Positions 9,365-17,800 of a stretch of DNA of 64,000 nucleotides are shown here, in pieces. Source of the DNA: Kingella oralis. Its GTDB lineage: Bacteria > Pseudomonadota > Gammaproteobacteria > Burkholderiales > Neisseriaceae. The position numbers and the translations under genes are program-made. Each line of letters starts with the position of its first letter. The stretch's first letter is position 1. Where the stretch lies: assembly GCF_014054985.1 (NCBI RefSeq), contig NZ_CP059569.1, forward strand, positions 1,922,001 through 1,986,000, in the 5' to 3' direction. The notes below the pieces were generated by a model that had not been told where the DNA came from, did not search any database, and saw nothing but the letters and a program-made list of their open reading frames with translations.

Positions 9365-10009
9365 TTACCGTTTACGCCGATAAATCCGATGCTCAATCAT
9401 TGTGCCAATTATCTCAATTTCATGATTACTAGACGACAACGAAGCATAATCATCATTTAGAGGGATAAGCGAAAACGACTGTTCATTTCCCAAATCCAAC
9501 TCATTAGCTTTGAATTTTCTGAACAACGTCGTTTCCCCACTTCTAGCTAAAACAAATTCCCCTGGTAAAGGGCGAACTTTGGGGTCTATTACAATTAAAT
9601 CACCCACTAGAAAATCAGGGGTCATGGAGTCATCAATAATATTGAATGCAACCGCAAATTCGGAATGATTAATTTCAGACATAATGTACTCGGTTTCTGT
9701 ATGGTTAATAATCCGAGTACTATCCCAATTTTTTAAATCATCGTAGCGAAAAACAGGTATTTTCGTAACATTTTCAATCTTATGCGGGGTTATATTTTCT
9801 CCTTCTCCACGCAGCAACCAGACAAAATCACATTTAAAAATTTGCGATAAATCATACAAATTTTCTGCGTTTGGTTTAGTGATGTCAGTTTCCCATTGTG
9901 AAATTGCTGCGTGCGAAACCCCCTGAACTTTTTTTGCTAAATCGGCTTGCGTTAAGTGCAGTTCTTTTCTTTTTTGCTTAATTCGTTGTCCTATTGTTGT
10001 TGCTTGCAC
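9365..10009 (-). CDS. CI-like phage repressor with S24 peptidase domain
   Basis: The 214-residue protein has an XRE helix-turn-helix domain at residues about 7-62 (LTQADLAKKVQGVSHAAISQWE) and a C-terminal LexA/CI-type S24 domain. The stretch IDDSMTPDFLVGDLIVIDP carries the likely Ser nucleophile, and the Lys of TLFRKFK would be its partner. Such repressors keep a temperate phage or element silent and cleave themselves when RecA is activated by DNA damage. It is divergent from the Cro-like gene, with a 116-base gap holding operator-like repeats. The island could therefore be SOS-inducible. Confidence 0.88.
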   Translation of the reverse strand: MQATTIGQRIKQKRKELHLTQADLAKKVQGVSHAAISQWETDITKPNAENLYDLSQIFKCDFVWLLRGEGENITPHKIENVTKIPVFRYDDLKNWDSTRIINHTETEYIMSEINHSEFAVAFNIIDDSMTPDFLVGDLIVIDPKVRPLPGEFVLARSGETTLFRKFKANELDLGNEQSFSLIPLNDDYASLSSSNHEIEIIGTMIEHRIYRRKR

Positions 10010-10059
10010 TGTGTTAACCCCATTCTAAATTTGCAAGCGGCGATAGTAACCAATGTTGA

Positions 10060-10099
10060 TTTAAGTTTCCTTTATGTGTAAAATTTAAGAATATTTAAA
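10060..10099. promoter_or_regulatory. Operator region between the CI-like and Cro-like genes
   Basis: TTTAAG-TTTC-CTTTAT (10060-10075) and TTTAAG-AATA-TTTAAA (10084-10099) are imperfect copies of the palindrome seen at 8418-8467, with centres 24 bases apart. The position in the divergent gap fits operators for the two regulators. Confidence 0.6.
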
Positions 10100-10125
10100 T
10101 TTTATGAATTTCAAAAGTAGCTACC

Positions 10126-10335
10126 ATGTTGAAATCTGATGTTAAAAAATACTACGGCTCATTTGTAAAAGCCGCACAAGCACTAGGCGTTAGCCCATCT
10201 GCGATTTCGCAATGGGGCGATGTTATTCCCGAAAAACAAGCCTACCGCTTGGAAAATCTCACACGGGGAAAATTATCTGTTGATTTGTCTTTATATAGTA
10301 AAGACAGCGATATTTCCGCCTCTGCTACGGAATAA
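10126..10335 (+). CDS. Cro-like DNA-binding protein
   Basis: The 69-residue protein is a small helix-turn-helix regulator of the Cro/YdaS type (KAAQALGVSPSAISQWG, residues about 14-30). The form DVKKYYGSFVKAAQALGVSPSAISQWGD is typical of Cro proteins of lambdoid elements of Proteobacteria. It is divergent from the CI-like gene and would compete for the operators between them. The replication-like gene lies downstream on the same strand, the usual order in such switches. Confidence 0.82.
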   Translation: MLKSDVKKYYGSFVKAAQALGVSPSAISQWGDVIPEKQAYRLENLTRGKLSVDLSLYSKDSDISASATE

Positions 10336-10444
10336 TCATGCCCACCCCCTACCCCAACCGCCACGCTCCACGCCACCGCCCCAGCCACCCTGCGGGCGCG
10401 TTTCGCTGCTTATTCGCAACGGGTACGAGTGTGGCACGCTTAAA

Positions 10445-10453
10445 GGGGGGGGG
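10445..10453 (+). repeat. Poly-G tract of nine at the start of the replication-like gene
   Basis: Nine consecutive G end 5 bases before the ATG at 10459, where the ribosome binding site should be. An overlapping upstream frame (10338-10475, 45 codons) runs across the tract in a different frame. Length change by slippage could alter ribosome binding or fuse the two frames, as in phase-variable genes of Neisseria. Confidence 0.6.
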
Positions 10454-10458
10454 CGCTG

Positions 10459-11061
10459 ATGGATATGCCCTTTAACCTGCTCACGCAAAACCTTGAACAG
10501 TCGTTCCGCATTGTGTATGACGACTATCAAGCGTTGCTCGGCAAAAAACACTACGCCCGCGATTTGCTCTCGTTGTTGCACCGGTGGACGGATTGGGCGA
10601 GCGGGCAGCCTGAAAGCGAACAAGTTGAGCGTGATGGTTGGATACGCCTTACCGCCAAGGATTTAGCGGCGAACTTAGGCTTTTCTCACCGCAATTACGA
10701 ACAAGCGCGCGCCGATTTGAAAGAAATCGGGCATTGTAGAATGCCACCGCGAGCGCAAGGTGCATGGCAAACTGGCAAGGCATTCGCCATGAATCTCATC
10801 TCCTTGGGCTCATCTTGCCCGCATCATTTGCGCTGTTCTGTTGCGCATTTTGTTACAAAACCTGTTACAAAACCTATTTTGAGCGTTACGAAACTTGGCT
10901 TTTCTGTGATGAAACCGCATTACGAAATCCAAAAATTTGTTACGAAACTTGTTACGAAACCTCTGTTTTTCCGCCCTACCCTATTCAAAGCGTTACGAAA
11001 CCGTTACGAAACCCCGCAAAATCCCATGTTTCGTAACAAAAAAGTGGAGGGCGTAACATGA
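10459..11061 (+). CDS. Putative replication initiator with iteron-like repeats in its 3' half
   Basis: I do not recognise a specific family for this 200-residue protein. Residues about 50-90 (GWIRLTAKDLAANLGFSHRNYEQARADLKEIG, in parts) look like a winged-helix DNA-binding domain as found in replication proteins of phages and plasmids. The second half is a run of short repeats (VTKP, VTKL) that mirror DNA repeats GTTACRAAAC. Its place just after a Cro-like gene is where lambdoid elements keep their O-type replication gene, whose origin iterons also lie inside the gene. The next frame over is also open across 10764-11036, so a frameshift near 10740 is possible. It overlaps the next gene by 4 bases (ATGA). 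Confidence 0.5.
   Translation: MDMPFNLLTQNLEQSFRIVYDDYQALLGKKHYARDLLSLLHRWTDWASGQPESEQVERDGWIRLTAKDLAANLGFSHRNYEQARADLKEIGHCRMPPRAQGAWQTGKAFAMNLISLGSSCPHHLRCSVAHFVTKPVTKPILSVTKLGFSVMKPHYEIQKFVTKLVTKPLFFRPTLFKALRNRYETPQNPMFRNKKVEGVT
10852..11037 (+). repeat. Iteron-like cluster GTTACRAAAC, eight direct and one inverted copy
   Basis: Copies start at 10852, 10864, 10885, 10919 (ATTACGAAAT, one mismatch at each end), 10939, 10951, 10992 and 11003, with an inverted copy GTTTCGTAAC at 11028-11037. Three pairs are spaced 11-12 bases apart, close to one helical turn. The surrounding sequence is AT-rich. This resembles a replication origin or multi-site operator embedded in coding sequence. Confidence 0.7.
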
Positions 11062-11822
11062 ACACGATGGATTTATTGCCCGCCATCATCGCATTAGGTA
11101 GTATGGGCGGATTGTTGTATTTGGGCATTCGCAATCTGCAAAAAGACCAATCGCGCCAAGAAGTGCATTACTGGCAGCGTGAGTGCATGGAATTGGAATA
11201 CGAAAATCAGTTTTTGCATGAATTGAGTAATCGGCTCATCCCCCGATTGGTGAGTAGATTAGGCGCGCCGTTTCAAGATTATTTGATTGAGCGCGAGATA
11301 CTGGGGCAATTACCCGCCGAGCCTAACGAGCCAAACGAAATGCGCCAACCGATGCAGGTTTTCTTTGGTGGCAGTGGCAAAGGGATAGACATTACCGCCA
11401 GCAATTTTGCGGCAGAGACTTGGGATGATGAAGTGGATGAATACGAAGCTCCCTACGAAGTGAACGATGATGCCGACACCGCATACAGCGAACCACCACC
11501 CATTCGCCCATACGCGCGCCCACAACGCCACAGACGCACTACTCGCCCTTTCCCTAGCCCAACCCCTGCCTTTGCCTACGATGCTCGTTGGCAATCGCCC
11601 ATACGCTCCAATCGGCGTATTCCCCTAACCATGTTTAGGCAGCCTGAAAACGATGATGTGATTGAAGCAGAATACACCGAAGTTTTGCCGAGCTTGCCAA
11701 ACCATAGCCAAAGGCAGCCTGAAACGCCCAAACCGCCCGTCGCACGCAAAGGTGGCAGACCCAAGAAATACGCCAGCGCGGCGGAACGGCAAGCAGCATA
11801 CCGCGCGAGAATGGCAGCCTGA
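11058..11822 (+). CDS. Membrane-anchored protein with basic AT-hook-like tail, unknown
   Basis: The 254-residue protein has one N-terminal membrane segment (LLPAIIALGSMGGLLYLGI, residues 6-24), a helical region, an acidic stretch near 115-145, a Pro/Arg-rich linker and a basic C terminus. The end GGRPKKYASAAERQAAYRARM holds a GRPKKY motif like an AT hook and a pattern seen in several phage and plasmid proteins of unknown role. Two DUS copies are read as FRQPEND and QRQPETPK. Translation is coupled to the upstream replication-like gene by an ATGA overlap. IS copy 1 begins 7 bases after the stop codon. I assign no function. Confidence 0.65.
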   Translation: MNTMDLLPAIIALGSMGGLLYLGIRNLQKDQSRQEVHYWQRECMELEYENQFLHELSNRLIPRLVSRLGAPFQDYLIEREILGQLPAEPNEPNEMRQPMQVFFGGSGKGIDITASNFAAETWDDEVDEYEAPYEVNDDADTAYSEPPPIRPYARPQRHRRTTRPFPSPTPAFAYDARWQSPIRSNRRIPLTMFRQPENDDVIEAEYTEVLPSLPNHSQRQPETPKPPVARKGGRPKKYASAAERQAAYRARMAA

Positions 11823-11828
11823 AATTTC

Positions 11829-12850
11829 GGCATAAGTAACAAATTTACTGCTAAAACCCGCTGCAAGCCTTATGCTGCAAGGCTTTAAGCGGAGTCAAAG
11901 GTTTTGAACACAAAAAATGCTTTTTCTGCGGCTCAAAACAGGTCAAAAAGAACGGACAGCATCAGGGCATCCAACAGTACAAATGCCAATGCTGCAATAA
12001 GTATTTCAACGGCGGCAGACGGATAAACCCGCAAGCACTATGGCAAGCCTACACCGCAGGCAAACAAACCGCTGCACAGCTTGCCGCCGCCTACGGATGC
12101 AGCCGCCAAACCATCCTGCGCCATCTCAAAAAAGCCGCGCCCAAAGCGCAGTTTGCCGCGCCCCAATGCGCCAACGTCGTGATGGACACCACCTACTTCG
12201 GACGCCGTTTCGGCATCATGGTTTTGTTCGACAGCATCAGCGGCAAAGCGCTTTCTGTTACCGAAGTCAAAAACGAAACCAACGCCCTTTACGCCGAAGC
12301 CATCGGCAGCCTGAAAGCCAAAGGCATTGAAATACAAAGCATCGTCTGCGACGGCCGTAAGGGTTTGCTGCAACTGTTCCCCGATATCCCCGTACAACTT
12401 TGCCATTTCCACCAAGTCAAAACCGTCGGCTGCTACCTGACGCGCAACCCGCAAACGGCAGCAGGCAAAGAGCTGTGGCACTTGGCACGGACGTTGAAAA
12501 ACAGCCGCAGAGCCGACTTTGAAAGCAGCCTGAAAGCATGGTTCGAACAGCACAAAGACTTCTTCAACGAACGCACAAAGAACCCCGAAACGGGCAAATC
12601 CCACTACACCCACCCAAGACTACGCAGCGCATATTTCAGCCTGAAACGGAACATGGGCAACCTATTTGTGTTTGAAGAGCATCCCGATCTGAACATCCCA
12701 AACACCACCAATCTGCTTGATGGTGCATTTGCCGGATTAAAGCGGCATTTGGCGTGTCATCACGGCATGAGTAAAGCCAACAAAATAAAGTTTATTAAGG
12801 ATTCTTTTTCTGAAAAATAAATTTTCAGCAGTAAATTTGTTACTTATGCC
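11829..12850 (+). mobile_element. Insertion sequence copy 1, 1,022 bp, with 8-bp target duplication
   Basis: The element begins GGCATAAGTAACAAATTTAC and ends with its inverse; the terminal inverted repeat is about 24 bp. It is flanked by GAAATTTC on both sides (11821-11828 and 12851-12858), an 8-bp target duplication that is itself a palindrome. Copy 2 at 20969-21990 appears identical base for base. The transposase is of the zinc-binding IS256-like type, for which 8-bp duplications are expected. The identity of the copies indicates recent activity. Confidence 0.92.
11855..12820 (+). CDS. IS256-like transposase, zinc-binding variant (copy 1)
   Basis: The open frame encodes up to 321 residues. 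A zinc ribbon near the start (CFFCGSKQ ... CQCCNKYF, two CxxC pairs) is followed by a helix-turn-helix (TAAQLAAAYGCSRQTILRHL) and a DDE domain in which VVMDTTYFGRRF and IVCDGRKGLLQLFPDIP carry the first two Asp; QLCHFHQVKTV and NTTNLLDGAFAGLKRHL are typical of MULE/IS256-like enzymes. The first ATG in frame (12182) is inside the catalytic domain and cannot be the true start. No ATG, GTG or TTG lies in frame before the zinc ribbon; a CTG at 11861 or a frameshift from the TTG at 11904 across the A6 run at 11912-11917 are options. The start given is the frame limit. Confidence 0.8.
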   Translation, partial: NPLQALCCKALSGVKGFEHKKCFFCGSKQVKKNGQHQGIQQYKCQCCNKYFNGGRRINPQALWQAYTAGKQTAAQLAAAYGCSRQTILRHLKKAAPKAQFAAPQCANVVMDTTYFGRRFGIMVLFDSISGKALSVTEVKNETNALYAEAIGSLKAKGIEIQSIVCDGRKGLLQLFPDIPVQLCHFHQVKTVGCYLTRNPQTAAGKELWHLARTLKNSRRADFESSLKAWFEQHKDFFNERTKNPETGKSHYTHPRLRSAYFSLKRNMGNLFVFEEHPDLNIPNTTNLLDGAFAGLKRHLACHHGMSKANKIKFIKDSFSEK

Positions 12851-12920
12851 GAAATTTCAGCTTCGCGGCAATTCCGCTCTGCTGAGTTTCAGGTAGCCTC
12901 AATTCCAACCGGCTTAACTA

Positions 12921-13451
12921 CTATTGTGCCGCTGTGCCGGAAATATCCACGGTAACGCGGCGGTCGGGCTGCAAGCAGGCTTTCAGAGCCGCAGTAGCAC
13001 GGGTACCGGTACACGCAGTGGTAACCGGCTGGCTTTCGCCGGCACTGGCCACACTGATGGGGGCTTGTACGCCTTTGCCCTGCAGATAGTTTTTCACTGT
13101 TTGGGCACGCTGTAGGCCGAGGTTGTAGTTGTATTGCTCGCTGCCGAGGCGGTCGGTGTGGCCGGTAAGGGCGATGCCGTCGATATGGGCTTGACAGCTA
13201 ACGAGATTTTCGGGCAGGCGGTCGAGGGTGGCTTTACCTTCAGGCAACATATCGGCGGCATCCGATTGGTTGAATCGGAGCAGGGCATCAGCCGAAAGGT
13301 TGATGCGCTCAACTTGCGGCTCTGCCACAACGGGTTGCGCAACGGGTGCTTCTTCGGCACACCAGCGGTGGTGCACGTCGCGGGCGGCGGCTTGGCTGCT
13401 CAAACCGGCGGCCAAGGCTGTGAGGAGGAGAGTTTTTGTAATCTGATTCAT
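12921..13451 (-). CDS. OmpA-family protein, second copy
   Basis: The 176-residue protein has a signal peptide (LLLTALAAGLSSQAAA) and an OmpA C-terminal peptidoglycan-binding domain at about 65-170, with LLRFNQSDAADMLPEGKATL, ALTGHTDRLGSEQYNYNLGLQRAQTVKNYL (given in parts) and a C-terminal CLQPDRRVTVDI. Such domains bind the diaminopimelate of peptidoglycan in the periplasm. The ATG at 13451 has an AAGGA ribosome site; a TTG three codons earlier is less likely. It is closely related to the OmpA-like gene at 14279-14815 and, like it, follows an autotransporter C terminus, so the two form a duplicated cassette. An Eikenella-type DUS pair lies before its start. Confidence 0.88.
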   Translation of the reverse strand: MNQITKTLLLTALAAGLSSQAAARDVHHRWCAEEAPVAQPVVAEPQVERINLSADALLRFNQSDAADMLPEGKATLDRLPENLVSCQAHIDGIALTGHTDRLGSEQYNYNLGLQRAQTVKNYLQGKGVQAPISVASAGESQPVTTACTGTRATAALKACLQPDRRVTVDISGTAAQ

Positions 13452-13528
13452 TGTATTCAATCCTTGTTGGGGCTACCTGAAAACTATTCGTTCAAATATT
13501 TTCAGGTAGCCTTTGCTGCATCAAACGC

Positions 13529-13612
13529 TTACTTCCAAGTGTATTTGAAGCCTACGCTGCCACGGCAGCCATGGCGGCTGGTGCTGCCAAAGTTGTGCTG
13601 GTAGCGGGCATC
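13529..13612 (-). pseudogene. Remnant C terminus of a second autotransporter
   Basis: The last 27 codons before the stop read DARYQHNFGSTSRHGCRGSVGFKYTWK in parts, nearly the same as the end of the complete autotransporter at 14870-19417 (DARYERNLGGAKRDGYRGTVGFKYTWK). Upstream the frame passes directly into IS5-type transposase sequence, so all the rest of this autotransporter is missing. The junction lies at GATGCCCGCT, a stretch that both parent genes share, which points to recombination at short homology. The OmpA-like gene follows 77 bases later. Confidence 0.8.
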
Positions 13613-14207
13613 GCTGTCTTTACTCGGTGTGGTTTGGCCGCTGACTTGTCCTTCCTCATCGACTTCTATAGCCTGACGCTGTTTGCTGCCGGCGGTCTGA
13701 ATAATGGTGGCGTCAATGACGGCGGCGGATGCTTTCTCTACTTTTAGGTTTTTTTTCGGTCAGTTGGCGGTTAATCAGTTCCAGCAATTCGGACAGGGTC
13801 TTGTCTTGCGCCAGCCAGTTGCGGTAGCGGCATAAGGTGCTGTAATCGGGGATGCTCAGTTCGTCAAAACGGCAAAACAGGTTGAAATCGATGCGGGTGA
13901 TGAGGCTGTGTTCGAGTTCGGGATCGGAGAGGCTGTGCCATTGTCCGAGCAGGACGGCTTTGAACATGGACAACAGGGGATAGGCGGGGCGGCCGCGGTG
14001 GTCTCTAAGGTAACGGGTTCTTTGACGATTCAGGTACTGTTCGATCGGCTGCCAATCAATCACTTGATCCAACTTCAATAGTGGGAAGCGGTCGATGTGT
14101 TTGGCAATCATGGCTTGTGCGGTTTGCTGGAAGAAGGTGCTCATGAGAAATCCCCTAAATGTCTTGGTGGGAATTTAGGGGATTTTGGGGAATTTTGCAA
14201 AGGTCTC
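13603..14207 (-). mobile_element. IS5-family (IS1106-like) remnant with broken transposase
   Basis: The left end GAGACCTTTGCAAAATTCCCC (reading from 14207) and the start of the transposase (ATG at 14144, MSTFFQQTAQAMIAKHIDRF) match IS5-family elements common in Neisseria. The frame encodes YLRDHRGRPAYPLLSMFKAV and IPDYSTLCRYRNWL and is shifted at a run of eight A (13748-13755); with seven A it would continue as VEKASAAVIDATIIQTAGSK. The sequence then stops at the conserved SKDSDAR, where it is joined to the autotransporter remnant. The right half of the element, including the rest of the catalytic domain and the right end, is missing. Confidence 0.85.
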
Positions 14208-14278
14208 AGGCTGCTTTTAAATTCCAATAAAAATCCCTTGGCTCAAGCAAAAGCAAACCAAGGGATTTGAGCGCGCGA

Positions 14279-14815
14279 TTATTGCGCAACAGAGGTTGTG
14301 CCAGTGATTTCCACCACTACGCGGCGGTCAGGTTGCAGGCAGGCTTTCAAAGCCGCCGTTGCACGGGTGCCATGGCAGTCGGTGGTAACCGGTTGCGTTT
14401 CACCAGCGCTGCGGGTGCTGATAGGGTCTTGCACGCCTTTTTCCTGCAAATAGGCTTTCACGGTTTCTGCACGTTTCAAGCCCAAGTTGTAGTTGTATTG
14501 CTCGCTGCCCAAGCGGTCGGTATGGCCCACCAGGGCAATGCTGTCGATGTGCGCTTGGCGGCTGACCAGACGGGCGGCCAGGTCGTCCAATGTTGCGCGG
14601 CCTTGCGGCAGCAGATCTTTCACAGACGAGCGGTTGAATTGGAACAAGGCATCGGCGGCCAGATTGATACGCTCAACTTGAGGTGCTGGTGCAGGCGCCA
14701 CCATAACGGGAGCCGCAGGTTCTTCAGGCGCACACCATTTGTGAATGTAATCTTTGGCCAATGCAGGAGTGCTTAAGCAAGCTGCCAGGGCAGCAAATAA
14801 AAATGTTTTTTTCAT
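14279..14815 (-). CDS. OmpA-family protein, first copy
   Basis: The 178-residue protein has a signal peptide (MKKTFLFAALAACLSTPALA) followed by a short region with HKWCAPEEPAAP and an OmpA-like domain at about 60-170 (VGHTDRLGSEQYNYNLGLKR). It has no beta-barrel, so it is most likely a periplasmic protein tethered to peptidoglycan. It starts 54 bases after the stop codon of the large autotransporter on the same strand, with a GGAAACC ribosome region, so the pair probably forms an operon. A role in fixing the outer-membrane autotransporter to the cell wall is conceivable but is inference. Confidence 0.9.
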   Translation of the reverse strand: MKKTFLFAALAACLSTPALAKDYIHKWCAPEEPAAPVMVAPAPAPQVERINLAADALFQFNRSSVKDLLPQGRATLDDLAARLVSRQAHIDSIALVGHTDRLGSEQYNYNLGLKRAETVKAYLQEKGVQDPISTRSAGETQPVTTDCHGTRATAALKACLQPDRRVVVEITGTTSVAQ

Positions 14816-14869
14816 TGATGGTTTCCTTTGGGCAGGCTGCCTTAAATCAGGCAGCCTGCACGGTAGGGG

Positions 14870-17800
14870 TTATTTCCAAGTGTATTTGAAGCCGACTGTG
14901 CCACGGTAACCGTCGCGTTTTGCGCCGCCCAGGTTACGTTCGTAGCGCGCATCGCCGTACAGGTAGGCATTTTTGCCCAGCGGCAGTTGTGCGCCCAAGC
15001 CCAGTTCGCCCCACGTAGTGTTGCGTTTCTCGCTGACAGAGTCCGCACCGATGTGGATATTGCGCGGTTTGATGAAATCATTCCACACATTGGCAACGGC
15101 ATAGAACGTGTTGGTGCGCAGGTTGCTGTTTGGTGCATTGTAGGCCAAACGTGCACCCAAGCGACCGCGCAGACCGTGTTGGCCGTTTTGTTCTACTTGG
15201 CGGATACCGTCGTTGAAGTTTTTCAGGCCCACATATTGGTACATCAACTGAGCTTGCGGCTCAATCATCCAGCCGCCCTCGTTTTCGGCGCGCTCACCCA
15301 AGGCAAACGGACGACCAACTTCGGCAGACAGGCCTGCACCCCAACCGTTTTGTTTCACGGAAACGGAATCACGGGCTTTATAGTTGTTGCGCAGCCAGCT
15401 TACTTGGCCGACCAAATCCAGATAGCTGCCGTTTTGTGCGTAGTAAGTGTTGCTCACGCCCAAAGATACGGCATCGGTTTTGCCTTCGCCGGTGAATTTA
15501 TCGTCCACCACAACGCCGCCGACAGCACGGTAGCGGTCGAAGAAGTCGGTTGTCGCATGGGTATATGCCGCAAACACGCCAGTCAGGTTATGACCGCCTT
15601 TATCGTTACGGCGGATGGCAAAGTCATGACCGATTTGTACGCCGCCCATTTTGGTTTCAAAGTTGAAACGCTCTTTACCATCGCTGTTCAGACCGCGACC
15701 CAGCAGGCGCGCCCAAGTTTGACCTTTGGCCTGGTCGCCGCAGGTTGCACACTCATCCCAAGCCATGATTTGGTTTTCGCCACGGCGTTCGTGCAATGTA
15801 GCAGACAACGTGTTGTAACCGATTTCTTGGTTCACTTGCGGCATCAGCGTATATGCTGATACACCAGGTGCGAAAATATAGTGTCCTGGAGCTGGAGCAG
15901 GTGCAGGAGCAGGTGCTGGAGCAGGTGCTGGAGCAGGTGCAGGAGCCGGAGTAGCATACAGCGTCCATGCGTACACATTTTTACCGCCTGCAGTGCTCTT
16001 CAACACCAATTGGGCTTGGCCGGCATTGGTGGTGTCGGCAGTACCTGTAAAGACAGCGTTGCCATCCGGTTGACCAACTTGCTGACCAGCGGCATTGGCT
16101 GCAGGCTGCTCTACGGTTACCACATCAGAAGAGAACTGCTGTGCAGTGGTTTTCGTGATGTTACCGATAATGCCGTTTGGCGTGCTGACAACAGTTTTAC
16201 CGCTGGCCGTACCTTTAATAATCAGGTGGTCGGAGTCTTTATCCGCATCGCTGTTCCACAGGGTGTTCACCACCAATTTACCGTTATTGCCGGTGTAGTC
16301 ACCGTTTACGGTGATGGTTTTGTAGTTGCCCACAGCAGCGGTAGTCGGTGTAGCAAAGGCTACGGTGCCGGCATTATCCAGGCTGGTTACGGTGGAATTG
16401 CCGGTATTGTTCCAAGTGGTACCGTTAGCCAGCTCCACGGAAGAAGTACCTGCTGCCAGCGACATCACACCATTCAGCACCGCGCCATTAGTGGCAACGA
16501 GTGAGTTGGTGCCGGCAACTGAATTGAATACGTTGGTGGTACCGGTTACCGTGCCACCATTAACGTTGATAGTGTTGTTACCAGCATTTGCACGCAGGGC
16601 GTCGCCATTGGCTTTCACCGTTGCGTTGTTCAGGTTGGCTGTACCGTTATTCAGCGTTTGTACGGCAACGCTGTTGGCACCATTCAGATTCAGGCTACCT
16701 GAATAGTTCACCGTGCCGCTGTTTTGCGCGGTATAGCCGGTTACACCAGCGGCGCTGGTGGTGGTGTTCAGCTCAGAAACCAGTTTGGTTTTGTTATTAG
16801 GTGAACTACCGGCAACTGCTTGGTTATTCAAACCGTGGTTTTTACCATCTGCTATACCAATGGTTGCATTGGTGGCAGTGTCCGCAACATTAGCCGTGCC
16901 TTTTAAACTAGCTGCGGCACCGCCGGATACCAAGGCCACCTTAGAGCCGCTGCCGGTCAGGTTATAAGTACCATTATTCACATTAACAGCAGAAGCTTTA
17001 CCTGCTGCATCAGCGCCATCACTAGCCAAAATCACGGCATCTTTGCCGGATGCAGTAACGGTGAGATCGGATGCATTTACGGTACCACCAGCATCTGCAC
17101 GGAACATAGTGGAGTTCTCGGTAGTGATGTCGGTACTGTTGGCCAAGGCAGCTACGTTGGCAACAGCATTGCCACCATTGATGTGGTAAGCAATTTGGTT
17201 TTTCGCATTGGTGGAGTTATCGAACACGGCTTTCATGCCCGCATTGACGGTCATGGTTGAATTGCCGCGTGCGTGTGCGCCGATAACGTTGTCACCTTTC
17301 AAGGTCAATGTGCCATCTGCAACCACATCGGCTTTGCCAGTACCTTGGCCATCAGCATAAATACCGTAATTGCGGGTCACCAGGTTGGCAGAAGCCTCTT
17401 CTACCGTAATTTTGCTGGTGGCGGTATTAGTGATTTTTGCCGTGCGCCCTGCCTCGGCCACCACGTTTTCACCGACTGCATTAGTGCCAATTACGTTGAT
17501 TGCACCGGCATTGGTAATTTGAGCAGCGCCAGAGTTTTGTGCTTGGATACCAACGTTTTGTTTTGGCTGTGCACCGCCAACACCGCTTGCCTTACCCTCG
17601 ATATTGATGACACTGTCTGTGCCCAAGTTAACCACGGTTGATGCATCACTGTTGCTGGCTACACGGATAGCGGTAGCACCTTGAGTTTGCTCTCCAAGGG
17701 TAATCTTACCGTTATGATTAACAACGGCATTGCTGCCATTCACCAAAATACCTACTTGGTCGGTAGCATTGCCGATCAGCTTAGTCGGTGCGTTTTTGTC

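Noticed and set aside
10852..11037. CRISPR array
   Set aside because: The units are only 10 bases, spacing is 11-41 bases and irregular, there is an inverted copy, and no cas gene is near. Iterons or operators fit better.
12182..12820. Transposase beginning at the first ATG in frame
   Set aside because: This would remove the zinc ribbon and HTH domain, which are in the same open frame upstream, and would begin in the middle of the catalytic domain.
15888..15955. Separate tandem-repeat locus
   Set aside because: The repeat encodes the Pro-Ala linker of the autotransporter and is explained by the protein; it is mentioned there as possibly variable.
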